A DNA stretch of 64,000 bases, from assembly GCA_030998015.1 (NCBI GenBank), contig JARWMV010000234.1, positions 1,426,001-1,490,000 on the forward strand. Direction: 5' to 3'. Under the pieces are notes generated by a model. It did not search any database, was not told the origin of the DNA, and saw only the letters and a program-made list of their open reading frames with translations. The translations under genes and the position numbers were made by a program. The stretch comes from Ceratorhiza oryzae-sativae. Taxonomy: Eukaryota > Basidiomycota > Agaricomycetes > Cantharellales > Ceratobasidiaceae. Shown here in pieces: positions 35,354 through 46,774 of this stretch. Every line of letters starts with the position of its first letter. Within the stretch, counting starts at the first letter, position 1.

Positions 35354-36892
35354 TTAACATTTATCGAGAAAATCTACAACTTCTGCCCACGACATCCTTT
35401 CTCTCTCTTTGCCTGCCTCTCCTCCTCTCCTGATTTCCTCCGCATCAATCCGCTTCCATTCCGGGTAGGTCACCACTACGTTGTGGGCCTTCGAGACAGC
35501 CTCGGGTAACCCTGGTTCACCCTTCAACATCACATCATCTTCGGTATAGATCTGCTCGTTGCCTTTCCCCTCCGGTACAACACTCGCAGTTGCATCTTCA
35601 ACTATTTTTTCCGCAACAGCATACGCATTCCACATAGTGCTGGCCAATACACCCCGTGCGCCGTTCGCTGCCCACCCACTCGCATATACTCCGCGCACTG
35701 CCGTTCCGTCCTCTCGCACCACCTGTCCGTCTGCATTCCTAACTCGACCCAGCCTCGCGTCGTACCACGCCGGGTGGATGGATGGAGAACGATATCCGAC
35801 CGAGGCGATCGCGAGATCCGTGGGCGTTGTCACAGTCTCCGAAGTTGGCACCGCTGAGAGCGAAGGAGAGAGCGAGTTGATGGAGCACGTAATACTACTC
35901 GGAGATATACTTAGAGGAGAGCGAAGAAATTCAAGAGACCACGTTCGAGCAGCAGAAGAGATGGGTGTAGACGAGCCCTTGCGCATCAACTCAATCAAAC
36001 GCGACTGTTGCCTAGATAATCCCTCGGCACCGAGGTTGAACAACTCGGAGTCGATGGGCATCATGCCTACGCCCTCAATATTCATCATCTCACGAACCTC
36101 TTTGGCAGTAAATGACACTTGAGCTGGTCCCCGTCGGCCGACGACAGAGACATGCTGAACCTGGAGTTGTTTCAAGACTTCCACAACGCTTTGGGGAATG
36201 TCGTATGGTGCTAGCCGTGAGGGCGATGAAAGGATTATGCGAGCTACATCAAGCGCGACATTCCCATGCCCTATGACGGTTATGTGCTTTGCATTTTTGA
36301 GACGATCGATGGGTATACCGATCTTTGTGTGGGGATTCGGGTGCGCCGTGTACCAATGGACAAAGTCAAGTGCGGATGTAGGTTCGATCGAATCAGGAGA
36401 AAGTTCAGGAAGAACCGGTATAGAAGACCCATATGCGAGAAGCAGATGAGTGTAATGTCTCGCAAGAGATGGCAAAGGCAGGTATAGCGGCCTTGGCGGA
36501 TCAGGTGTCTTGGGTCGTAGGTCACTCGATACATGGGTGTATTCATCGGTCGAGGTTACTTGCACATTTCCGAAGAACCTAAAGCGCATGTCTAAAGCAG
36601 TAACGTCAAACTTGTTCGTACAGTTCTACCGAGCAAATATATATCAATCTATACACCCCCAAACTAGCTGTGTTGAATTTCGCATCAACCAAAGTAGAAT
36701 GGTGCTTACTTTGACTTCAGGATGATCAGGTGCAACACCATACCTCACGAGTCCATGAGGCGTCCACAATCGGTCATACACATGAACATGAGCACTTTGT
36801 AGGGCCTTTGGGAGCTTTGCAAGTACCCGAGATGCAGCATAGAACGCGGATGGCCCGCCGCCTATGATAGCGAGCTTAAACGGTGCAGCCAT
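35354..36892 (-). CDS. ARH1: NADPH:adrenodoxin oxidoreductase, mitochondrial type
   Basis: Two exons (36892-36710 and 36625-35354; one 84-nt intron) give 484 aa in exact phase. The N-terminus KLAIIGGGPSAFYAASRVL is the FAD-binding GxGxxG. HGLVRYGVAPDHPEVK follows, and after the intron NCTNKFD and RFRFFGNVQV. VIGHGNVALDVARIL-type and VGRRGPAQVSFTAKEVREM segments are the NADPH-binding and family motifs. GVYASGWAANGARGVLASTM closes the second FAD-binding part. The enzyme passes electrons from NADPH to ferredoxin for Fe-S cluster and heme A synthesis in mitochondria. No clear targeting presequence precedes the FAD motif in this model, so a start further upstream or an unusual import signal is possible. 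Confidence 0.92.
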
Positions 36893-37581
36893 AGGATGCC
36901 CAAGGAGTTCCGGAAAAGGGGTGTATCTAGGAGCAGGCTTGCATATAAAGTTTGACTCCTAGTTATTGAGACGATGGTTTGAATTTCTAATCAGTTAATC
37001 AACGCAGCCGAAGCCTTCCAAATAAATGCAAACAACCAAGCCTCGGATTCGTGCATCAGTAAATCATATGGTCTTAATCCCCTCGCACAACTACGTTTTA
37101 ATAAGTTTTAATGGGTGCGTTTTTATTCCATAATCAGGGGTTTACGCCTTTCGATACAACGCGAGACCAAAACTCATCCTACCATATATGAATATAAATG
37201 TGCGCCGCTGCGAGCCGAGTCCACAGATGTATTTAGATTCTTGATAGCGCATCTCGTTGCGAAGCATTCGTCAAAATGTTGTTTCGTTTACTCGGCGTTT
37301 ATTTTTTTTTGTTTGATCAGCCAGAATTGTGGAAACACCCATAAATGCTATGGCTAAAAGCCTGACTATTTAATTGAGATGGGGGAGTAGCCTTGCTTCT
37401 GCAAGTCGATAACAATCAAATAAATAAAAATACAATGGTTTGGCTCTTGGCTTCCTGTCGCAGTGAATGCATACACATGGTTGATTGAGGGTTATGAGTC
37501 GCGATGAAGAAGCTGCAACTGAGCACGCTGAGAGGCTTGCAATCATGAATGAGCAAATGTAACTCACATTTATACTTTTCT
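36893..37581. other. Intergenic, no gene seen
   Basis: AT-rich sequence between two minus-strand genes. It must hold the ARH1 promoter and the 3' UTR of the downstream Mit_KHE1-type gene. No motif recognised. Confidence 0.4.
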
Positions 37582-38661
37582 TTAGTCGTCATCTATGTCG
37601 CCATCTGATTCTCCCCTAAGCCTCGCCTGCTCTACAGCTCGAGATAAGGAGCGCTCGGCCTCCTTGGATAAACCAAATGCCTTGAGTATTCTTGGTATTG
37701 TCAAAGTCGGCTTTGGTATCAACAGGATAACCGATGGGTCGGCATCGGGGTCGTTGGACGTTTTGGGCGTTGCAGGTTTCCCGGGGGGCGGGCGTGGGGC
37801 AGAGTCTGCATAGAGCATATCGAGTTCTTTCGAAGGTGTAGAATGTACTGCACCATTTTCTACAAGTTCGAGGAGGTAGGTGGAGGCTTTATGCGCTAGT
37901 AACCCCAAATTTTAATCATAGTTCACTATGGCCTCGCTAGAACCCTACCTCTCCAGTGCGTCCAAGCTCTCCATACGCAGAAGAAGAACGGCAGGTTCGG
38001 TATAATAGGAATCAGTGCAAATGGCGCAGTTAGCGGTGTTAACCCAACCCATAGCCAGGTTCGGCTTCGATGCAATGGTGACCGATGAGCAAGCAAGGTG
38101 CGAAGATGGATCAAGGGATCCACTCCTGAAATATAAGCTGGGGGATAGACCAGGGGTATCTAAGTACAGGGCCTTAGCCATGTATATTGAGCGACTATAA
38201 TTTTACATACCGAAACGGAATGAGTTTCCGACTGTTTCTCCGACAATCGCTTTCCTTCGCTTTCATGCGCACTGAGCTTGGAGATTTTAGGACCGAGAGA
38301 TGTGTCGGTGGATGCCAACGCAAGCTCCTCGAAATCGATCCTGTCGATCAATTTCTCCCCATACGTATGTACTTTGAGCTTCAAAAGACGCATTGTTAAC
38401 ACGACCGCGCTCAACAGATACCGAGTAATATGCATTGCGCAACTTGATCACCTTCCAACCTCCTTGGGCCTTGCCCCAGTCTATCCACATCTGGGTGACC
38501 TTGTTCTGTCCTCTCTTGAATAGGCTAGGCTTCTGCGTTTCGTTCGTCTTGACCTTGTGCTCGGGCATTTGTACATGGTAGTATATGAGTGGGTGTCGAT
38601 TTCCAGAGCGCCGTACAAGATGATTAGCAGAACTTGTCAGAGGAAGGGCGATGAGTCGCAT
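37582..38661 (-). CDS. Mit_KHE1-family mitochondrial protein (Mrx19/YDL183C-like)
   Basis: Starts MRLIALPLTSSANHL and continues HPLIYYHVQMPEH and KVTQMWIDWGKAQGGWK, the typical beginning of the mitochondrial K+/H+ exchange-related family. After introns come YGEKLIDRIDFEE, a hydrophobic stretch in the 37930-38100 region that probably forms membrane segments, LGLLAHKASTYLLELVENG, and LTIPRILKAFGLSKEAERSL near an acidic C-terminus ending DGDIDDD. Yeast members are linked to mitochondrial potassium/proton exchange, but the mechanism is not settled. Intron borders in the middle are approximate. The family call rests mainly on the N-terminus and the general layout. Confidence 0.62.
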
Positions 38662-41030
38662 AGAACCAGGCGGCTTGGCCATTGCTAGGGTTGTCGTGAA
38701 CGTTGGATAGGCGATGACGCGCATCACATGACATCGGGAGCAATTTTGAATTAGAACCGCCAAGCCACCCACACGGGTGGCAATTCCGTCCACGACCATC
38801 GAAGGTCAGAATGAAAATCCAGGTCATAAGCAGTTCATATATGCAAGTGGATGTGGGCAGAGGAAACGAATATGGTCGGTTTGACTTTCCCGCAGTGGCT
38901 CTGCATCCTGCGTTGCTTGGTGCCATGGGTCGTGTATGCGACCAAGAGCTGCTTGACTTTATTCTCCCTCAGGTCGGTTGATTCAATCGGGGATTTTATG
39001 TACTTGGCTTGGATGAGTTCTATTGCTCAGATCTTGTGAGTCTTTATTCACCTATAGGCGCGGTGCACTAACAGAAGCGGCCTTCAAGCCCCAAACAATA
39101 CGCATCATGAGAAAGTTTGAAGAAGATCTTGCCAGTTCTCGTTCTGTGGCTTCTGGGACAGGTCAAAGCAATCCTATTAGAACGTTCCACCTTCTCTACC
39201 GCGCGCTGGTTGGATTTGAGGGCCTCACCATTCTCGGCTGCACTCTTTGGCGAAGCTTCCCATCGCCAAACCAGAGCGGCAATAGACGCGCGAACATTCA
39301 AGCATCTTTTCGCCGAATAAACGATTTTCAGGCGGAAGAGGAGCAAGCTGAATGCTAATTTGGCATTTCTTGGCTTGAAGCGGAACTGGATGCGTCCGTG
39401 AATGGTGAAGGTCCCGTCCAGACCGATACTGTCAACGGCGACGACACTTCGAACCCTCCTACAGACTCTAATCAGGGTGTACAAGAACATATGGAAGATG
39501 ATGATGACCTCTACAACGAACCAGTGCCCCCCCCCCTCCGCCAACAACTGAACCACGTGCTCAAACTACCCAACCTTCTCTCGCTGAGACTGATGAACAA
39601 AGAATTATCACTCAGGAGTCTATGGCCCCAGGTGACAATCTCCGCCAAGGGCCTGTGATGTGTGTACTTGTGCTCACCCAATTTCTGCCCACATACAACG
39701 GGAAGGTACACCCAGGATGGAGACGCCTCGACCACAACAGCGATGCTGATGCCTTGATGAGGGATCGCCGATGTTGGGCTATCCCAGACGGCATCGGCAA
39801 CGGAGTGTCTGTTCATTTGCCACTTCGCCGCGGTGACAAATCTCTACCAAAATCCTCAATTCCTTCTCGAACCAATAAATCTGGACCTAGCCAACCAAAC
39901 GAAGAACCATGCATGCTCAATGACCAAGTTGGCCCAACCTTTGACTCTTTGCGTCCCCCAGGGCTCGCCGCTTGAGCATTTGGCTGCTCTAACAGGTCGT
40001 GCGACGTGCAGCACGATGTCAACAAAAAAAGCCGTCTCAAGAAACCTCGTACTTTTGGAAGAGGGAACCTCCCCTGCCACCGCATGATTTGCCATGTCCT
40101 TCGTGTAAGCGGGCGCCTGCCCTTGTTCGGATGTTGAGCAATCAGCATGGTCAATAATGACATCGCAATCGTCAGTTATATACCAATGTCCCACGCGGCT
40201 GGAGGGCTTTTAAGGATGCTTTTGTGATTGATGTATAATAGATTTACTCTAATAAAGAAAATCTAGCATACAAAAGCTTGTGCACTTGGCACACATGCGG
40301 TTCAGACTTGATGTGACTAACCAGAGGGCTGGAATTTTTTTGTTGAGCTGTGACATTGGACGAGAAAGGCTTCAGCGCTCCATCAAAACTTGACTGGACT
40401 TTGATCAGCCCTATAGCTAACCACTGTAGTAGACAGCCGAGAGTTTATTCACCTTGTTCCGAACGGTGATATTCGCACCAAAAGGCCGCTATAGAAGATG
40501 ATACAAGGCCCCGATTTGTAGGCAACAGCTAGCCCCAAGCCTAGGTTGAATGAGTCAAATGGGGATGGGAGCGAATCAAAATTTCTTCAGTGGCATCTGC
40601 GCGAGCAGACAAGTCGCACGAGGCAAAAGCGCATTCAGCAAGGGCAAGACCTTGATTTGATTGGGGTTCATTTTATAAGCCCAGATATTGCTACACCGAG
40701 CAACCCAAAGGACATAGGAGCGCAGCTATATGCGCTTTCTCAACAAAGCGGAGATGTGCATGGTTCATAGATCACTGCACATCTGCTCAACCATACAATC
40801 AACGGGAACTAGCTGCAAACAAGGGCGCATGGCGAGCCGTAGTCAAGGATTAGCCTGGTGGATGTGTATGGTGTCATAATTTCCATTTTGGTTTGATAGC
40901 CAGACTCTGGGATCAGGGTCTCCATCTTGTCCTGCTTAAGTCGACGACCATCTGTTGCTTTTCTCGACACCCACAAGCTCGCTTCGTTCGAACGCGATAT
41001 TGCAATAAAAAAGGGGGGATAAGCGCTCAA
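38662..41030. other. Gene-poor region with protein-like fragments
   Basis: Plus-strand pieces look coding in places: about 38841-38972 (GRFDFPAVALHPALLGAMG, DQELLDFILPQ), 39100-39360 and 39390-39660. They change frame without convincing introns and show no known domain. They may be a decayed gene or one with unusual splicing. The last 600 bases before PDCD5 show nothing clear. Confidence 0.35.
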
Positions 41031-41623
41031 ATGGAGGACGCAGAACTTGCCGCTATTCGTGCTGCTCGACTGAACCAGCTCCAGCAACAGGGTGGCTCAT
41101 CTCGGCCGTCGCAAGTCGGAGGGTTTCCGGCCGGAGAGTCCAATGAAGGTGGAGACGAGGCAAATCGTCAATCGGAAGATCAGATGAAGCGGGATTTGCT
41201 GGCAACCGTTTTAGATTCGGGTGCGAGGGAGCGATGTAAGTTGTCAATCAAACGGTTTCAAGTGTCTTGTGCACTGAAATGAGGGTTGTGTCAGTGGCAC
41301 GAATTTCGTTAGTCCGGCCCGCGCTGTCAAGCAAGATTGAGCAGATACTGCTGCGGATGGCGCAAACGGGCCAGCTCCGTGGGAGGGTGACTGAGCAGCA
41401 GTTGATTGGGCTTTTGGAGCAGGTGCGTGTGTCGCTTGGGCGCGAGTTGGACTCGCGCTCTGGACTGACTGGAATCGGGCAGGCGGAAGAGTCTCAAGCC
41501 AAGAACGTGCCTAAGACGGTTGTGGTAAGTGGTGAAAGTTGCGATCGATGTGCGGGTGGCACTCATATTCCGGCCTAGTTTCAGCGCCGGAAAGACGTGG
41601 ATGATGACGACTTTGACCTATGA
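41031..41623 (+). CDS. PDCD5 / TFAR19 family protein
   Basis: Three exons (41031-41235, 41295-41524, 41579-41623) give 159 aa in exact phase. MEDAELAAIRAARLNQLQQQ matches the PDCD5 N-terminal helix. DLLATVLDSGARERLARISL, then PALSSKIEQILLRMAQTGQL and VTEQQLIGLLEQ, match the core triple-helix bundle. FQRRKDVDDDDFDL matches the conserved RRK..D.DDDD tail. A family-specific insertion of about 30 residues lies before the tail. PDCD5 proteins are small nuclear/cytoplasmic helical proteins with DNA- and chaperonin-binding activity, and are apoptosis regulators in animals; the fungal role is poorly defined. The stop is 278 bases before the NOT4 start. Confidence 0.92.
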
Positions 41624-41900
41624 AATTGGGGGATTTGATCTGGAGAACTGCTTGTTGTACGCCACTGCAATAAAATATATCCAAAACTGCAAATGGAACT
41701 AGCTTGTTGTGGGGCCAGCAAGCATGGCGGGCGAGGTGGTCCGTGCACTGGGTCGGAAAGTCAGGGGCGCTAAGGGAGGTGGCTGGGGTCACGCCCTGGT
41801 GGGTCCTTGCGACCTTGTCTCCTGCTTCATTTCTCGTCTCTGGTGTCGTTCACAGCACTGCGCCGACTAGTGCCTCTATACTGCTAATTCGCTGCTCAAC

Positions 41901-44900
41901 ATGTCGTCTCGACTGCCCCGCTCGCCCCACGTGCCCCACTCGACCGCAAACGGACATGGTAGTGCATCGCACGCCAAGTCTCATGTCCTCGCTGGCGTCC
42001 AGGACGCGTATTGGAGCGACGACGAAGCCGTATGTACGCTGCTGACCTCTGTCTACCTGTGCTCACCGCCGCACAGGAGAACTTGGAGTGCCCGCTTTGT
42101 CTCGAAGAGATGGATCTCTCGGACCTGCACTTCAAGCCTTGTCCGTGTGGATACCAGGCACGCTACTTGGCCAGAATACTACGAGTCCAGTCGCTAACTA
42201 ATCGGCAGATCTGCAACTTTTGTTGGCATCACATCAAGGAAAACCTCAACGGCCGTTGCCCTGCCTGCCGTCGGGAGTATACCGAACAGCCAGCCGAATT
42301 CAAATCGGTTACTGCGGAAGAGTGAGTAACTTGGACCAATGTTGGCCAAATCGTTCATGTTGCTCCAGGCAGAAGCGGCTGAACGCCCAGAAGCGGAAGC
42401 GGGAGAAGGAGCGCAAGGAGCTCGAGGCGCTCAACCGCCGACACTTGGCCAACGTGCGCATAGTCCAGCGAAATCTCGTCTATGTAACCGGACTTGGATC
42501 TCGATTTGCCAAGGAAGAGGTAAGGCTTGTCTTTTGACGATGTGCGCTTTGATAAGACGTTCCGTAGCTCATACCCTCGCTGCGATCTTCCGAGTACTTT
42601 GGACAATATGGCAAGGTTTCCAAGATTCTGCTCGTCAAACGTGCGGCCACGGTAAACCGGGCTGCCGACGTGGGAGTTTACATTACGTATCATCGGCGAG
42701 AGGACGCCGCACGCGCAATTGGTGCTGTGGATGGCAGCCCTTCTCCGGGTGGTGGCGGTGAAGTTATGCGAGCGAGCTATGGGACAACCAAGTATTGTAT
42801 GAATTTCCTTCGCGGCGTGCAATGTACGAATCACTCGTGCTTGGATTTACACGAGTGGGGAGACGACCGTGATTGCTTCACCAAGGAAGATTTGGCCACC
42901 CTGTAAGTGTGCTCCGATGACTAAAGGTAGCCGCTAACGGTCCGATAGGAAACACGCCATGAAAGATAGCGAATCTCGCCCAGCTGCTGCTGCAGCACCT
43001 CGCAAGCGTGATGAGTCTGAAGGTACGTTCTTTGTTCACCGGGTCTGGCTATCTGGCCGAGCAATCGTGTTCAGGCACTCCTGCACCCCCAATGGGTGCT
43101 GCGCTTCCCCGGGGCGCTTCATGGGGCCAAAATCGTGGAGCGTTACCTCCTGCGCCCGCGGTTCTTTCCCCTACAACTTCGTCAGCCTTTCCAGCGATAT
43201 CGGCTACTCTTCCGTCAGCAAATCAATCTTCCCGCCAAGCACGGTCAGGAAAAGCCCGCGGGGCGTCATCTGGCGCTCCTGCGTCGGAGCGACCTGCAAC
43301 GCCCGGCCGGAGCCGACGCTCAGAACGCAACCGTGATCGCTCGACCAAGTCAACAGAGGTGGTACCGACCAGTGCGTCAGCGGTCCCGCCAGGTTTGGTT
43401 GCCTCTCGACCATCAACCCCTGGGCTCTCCAATGCTCCTTCTTCAAGACCATCTACCGCCTCCAAGTCTCCACGTGATGCGTTCAAGTCCCCTACTCTCG
43501 CAGCTGCACAAACGGCATCGTTGACCAGTGTCGAAGAACCTGCTCCTATTGAAAACGCTGCAACAAGCGCAACTACAGAGGTCAAAGATAGTAGTGGGGC
43601 GGTGTTGGCGCAGTCCCCTCCAGCTGCCATTCTCTCCCCTCCCCCTCCAGGCCTCTCTTTGCCGCCACCCCCACCACCCGGGTTGACTCCTGCTCCTCAA
43701 CACGCTGCCTCAGCTCCCCCGCCCCCTGGCTTGGCGCGCCCTCCTGGTTTCGACCATACACCAAGTCACCCTCAGTACCAGATGTCTGGTGCGGCCAAAG
43801 CCCTATTGGACGATGTTCGGGCACGCCGGGAATCTGCTCCAGTCTCCAATTTGCAGAGTCCGTTCCCGGATTTTGACCGAACACTATCTAATCTCAGTGG
43901 TGGGGGCTTCAGCTTCAGCTTCAACATGAGTTCAAGCAACCATGTTCGCGACGATAGCACGTCGATGCCCTATTCCAACGCTGCGCCGGTCAACCAGGAG
44001 AGCACCTTACCTACACGTGGTGTATCGGGTTTATTCGACCCGTTCAGGAAAAGCGAATCAGCCGCATCTCTTCCACCTCCCCCTGGCCTGTCCGTTGCAC
44101 GAGATATTTCCGGGTACCCATCGCCAAATCACCACGAGTCTAGAGCTACATATACTGGGGCCTTCAATCCGTTTGCGGAAGGTGTCGGGCCGCTCAATCG
44201 ATCCGGATCCTATGATTCGGAGAGGGATGCCGCTGAACGAACCAGCTCAAGGTTTGGCTTTGCGCGTCGCCAGGACTCGTTTGGCCAATCGTCGGTAGGG
44301 TATAGCGCTTCGACAACGTCATCCCCTAAGCGAATGTTGGAACATTTGCCGTCTACCGCCTCCGCCTATACCCCTGAGACGTCTGCCTCTCCGGTGCCGA
44401 CTCATTGGCCGTATCATAATTCGCCAGTCGAGTATGGACCGCCGGGCATCTCTCAGCAAATGGCGCTTGGGCCTAGCCCGCTGCAACAGCATATGTATCC
44501 CCCGCCTGGGGTTGCCCACCCACAATTCTCAGACGGTATGGAGCTGAACGCTGCTGGACTGAAGGAGTTCTTGAGCATGGGGGGCAATTCTTCCGGCGTG
44601 CGCCTCGATCCACGCCGTCCTCAGACTGGTACTTATATTCCGCCTGTAATACCCTTGTACGGTACTGTGTATCGCTGACTTTTATGCGATTAATCTTTTT
44701 TCCCCGCTTAGACTCGTCTGACCCTCGTTTTGGTTCTCAACCGTTTTATGATCCTGCTATAATGTCCGTTGCTCCTCAAGATGCTCGCGGAACTAGCCAG
44801 GACTTGGCTCAGAGTACACAAGCTCTTCAGCTTGACCCGAATTCGTCTGGTCGATTAGAACTTTCCCAGGGGTTTAAGTTACCTCCTGTGCCAATGACTT

Positions 44901-46664
44901 CTCCACCTCCTGGATTCATGCAACCTGCTGGGCGTGCACAAACTATGCGTCAAGCGGGTCAAACGAATGGCTCAGCTGCTGGTATCCATGGAACTACGAT
45001 GACTGAGTCGCCGGCTTTGACCACCGGTAAGTGCCTAATTTACGTGAGATGGCTGCCGCATACCGAGCCATGTCTGTCCCCCTTGCTCAAGGGCACACCA
45101 CACATACAAGCTAAGGCCGCCGGATTCTTTCTAAATAACTCAGCCCCTATTTCTTGATGTGCGGACAACATCCCTTCTAATTCAACTGCGTTTTGTGCAA
45201 CTCTGGTACACTGACATACATAACTTATACAGTTTCTATAATTAAATCCGAACCTACTTCTCCCATTCTCTCTCCATCGGACTTTCCTGCGTTGCCCCTT
45301 CCATCTGTTGATCCCCAACCGAAACGCGAAACGAACCAACCATTCATTCAACCCCGTGTTACCGCCGCGGATGCCAAAGCCGCTGCTCTTGCGGCTAAAA
45401 AGGTAGCTGGTATGATCCCTGCCAAAAAGACCAATGCCAAATCTGCTACGAAACCCGCTGTCAAGGCCAACGAAGATGCCTCTGCCAACCCTACCAAGCT
45501 CGTATCGACCGAGCACGTTCTTTCACCAGCCCCCGCGACCACCTCTTCCAAGGAGCGGTCGACCGACGCTCCGGCTAGACGAGCGAGTATTTCGGCTAAA
45601 ACTTCATTGGTGGCTGCGCCTGCTTCGTCGAAGTCAGGACCAACGGAGCGGGTCGGCACTCGTGCCAAGTCTAACTCTGTGTCCCAAGCGAGCAGCACGC
45701 CATCAGCAGCGTCGAGAACTTCTGTCACGCCAGTGACCAAACTGCCCCCGCAACCCTCTAACTTGGAACCCATCCAGACGCCAGTGCTGTCGCGCAAACA
45801 AAAGAAGAACAAGCCTATTGTTCGCCCTGTCCTCCGGGTGCCAAAGGACGAACCTGCACCTGGAGAGCCTGGCTCAGCATCTGCGCCTACTTCACCCGTA
45901 TCGACATTGCTTCATTTTGGGGATGCGTCAAACCCACCCACGCCACAGTCAACTGAGCCCACTATGCCACCTGAGCCATCGGTTATTCGGATGCTCATTG
46001 AGCTTGCGTCGCATTATGAGATCGAACGGCTGTCATTCTTCGACGGACAAGGCCATGGCTCGAAGCTTTCTACCCCGTTGCGGTACGGCCCACTTGTTCA
46101 GGCACTTTCCACTTTATCGACGGGTGGAAGCTCCATGACTTCAGGAACGATTGACACCGCCGTTTCTTCTTTCCAGCAACTCCTGGAAACCCTCACTCAA
46201 ACGATCTCAGATTTGCTTCGCATGCTCCCGCGTACCACCTGGGACGATACTTCGTCATTCGATGGCGTGTTGAAGGATATGCTCAAGGCGAAGAATTCCT
46301 TGAGGAGAACGCAGATGATCTGACCAGCTGCAAGGATGATGATGTGGCCGTTTTGGCGCAAGCTCTTGAGAAACGAGCGCGCTGGATGGAGATTCAACTT
46401 GTCAAGCTCGAAGAGCTGCATCGCGACATTAATACGGCGGCGGTTCGGGCTGTGCTCGACCAGAACGATCGTGGTTGGGGTCCGCGTGTACGAGAGCCCA
46501 AGGGCGAATCACTTGGGCGGTTTGAACAACTCGGATATATTCACGAGAATGGTGTCAAGCGTCCGATGACGATTTCTGAACTGGAAGCTGCGTTGAAGCA
46601 AGCCAAGGCGTGGGAAGGAGAAACGGAAACGGCATTCAAGGAGTCGATGTTAACTTCATACTAG
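41901..46664 (+). CDS. NOT4: CCR4-NOT E3 ubiquitin ligase NOT4/CNOT4
   Basis: After a short leader exon, ENLECPLCLEEMDLSDLHF, PCPCGYQICNFCWHHI and GRCPACRREY form the C4C4 RING of NOT4. A coiled basic linker (RLNAQKRKREKERKELEAL) follows, then the RRM (RIVQRNLVYVTGL, EYFGQYGKVSKILLVK, GVYITYHRREDAARAI) and a CCCH zinc finger (GTTKYCMNFLRGVQCTNHSC). The rest, some 1,000 residues, is Pro/Ser-rich and disordered with short conserved pieces. NOT4 ubiquitinates ribosome-associated substrates and links translation quality control to mRNA decay. Near 46230-46323 the frame changes. A 56-nt GTACCA..CAAG intron (46232-46287) would restore phase, but the bypassed sequence itself looks coding, so a single-base frameshift is the alternative. 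The stop after the change is at 46664. Confidence 0.9.
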
Positions 46665-46774
46665 AAAGTGGGGATTTGTAATACCGATGTTTGCTATGAA
46701 TCGATTTGTCACCTGATCGCCATACACGTGACTTGCGCGTCTTGTATCTTCAGCCACGACCTTGGCTCTGGAGA

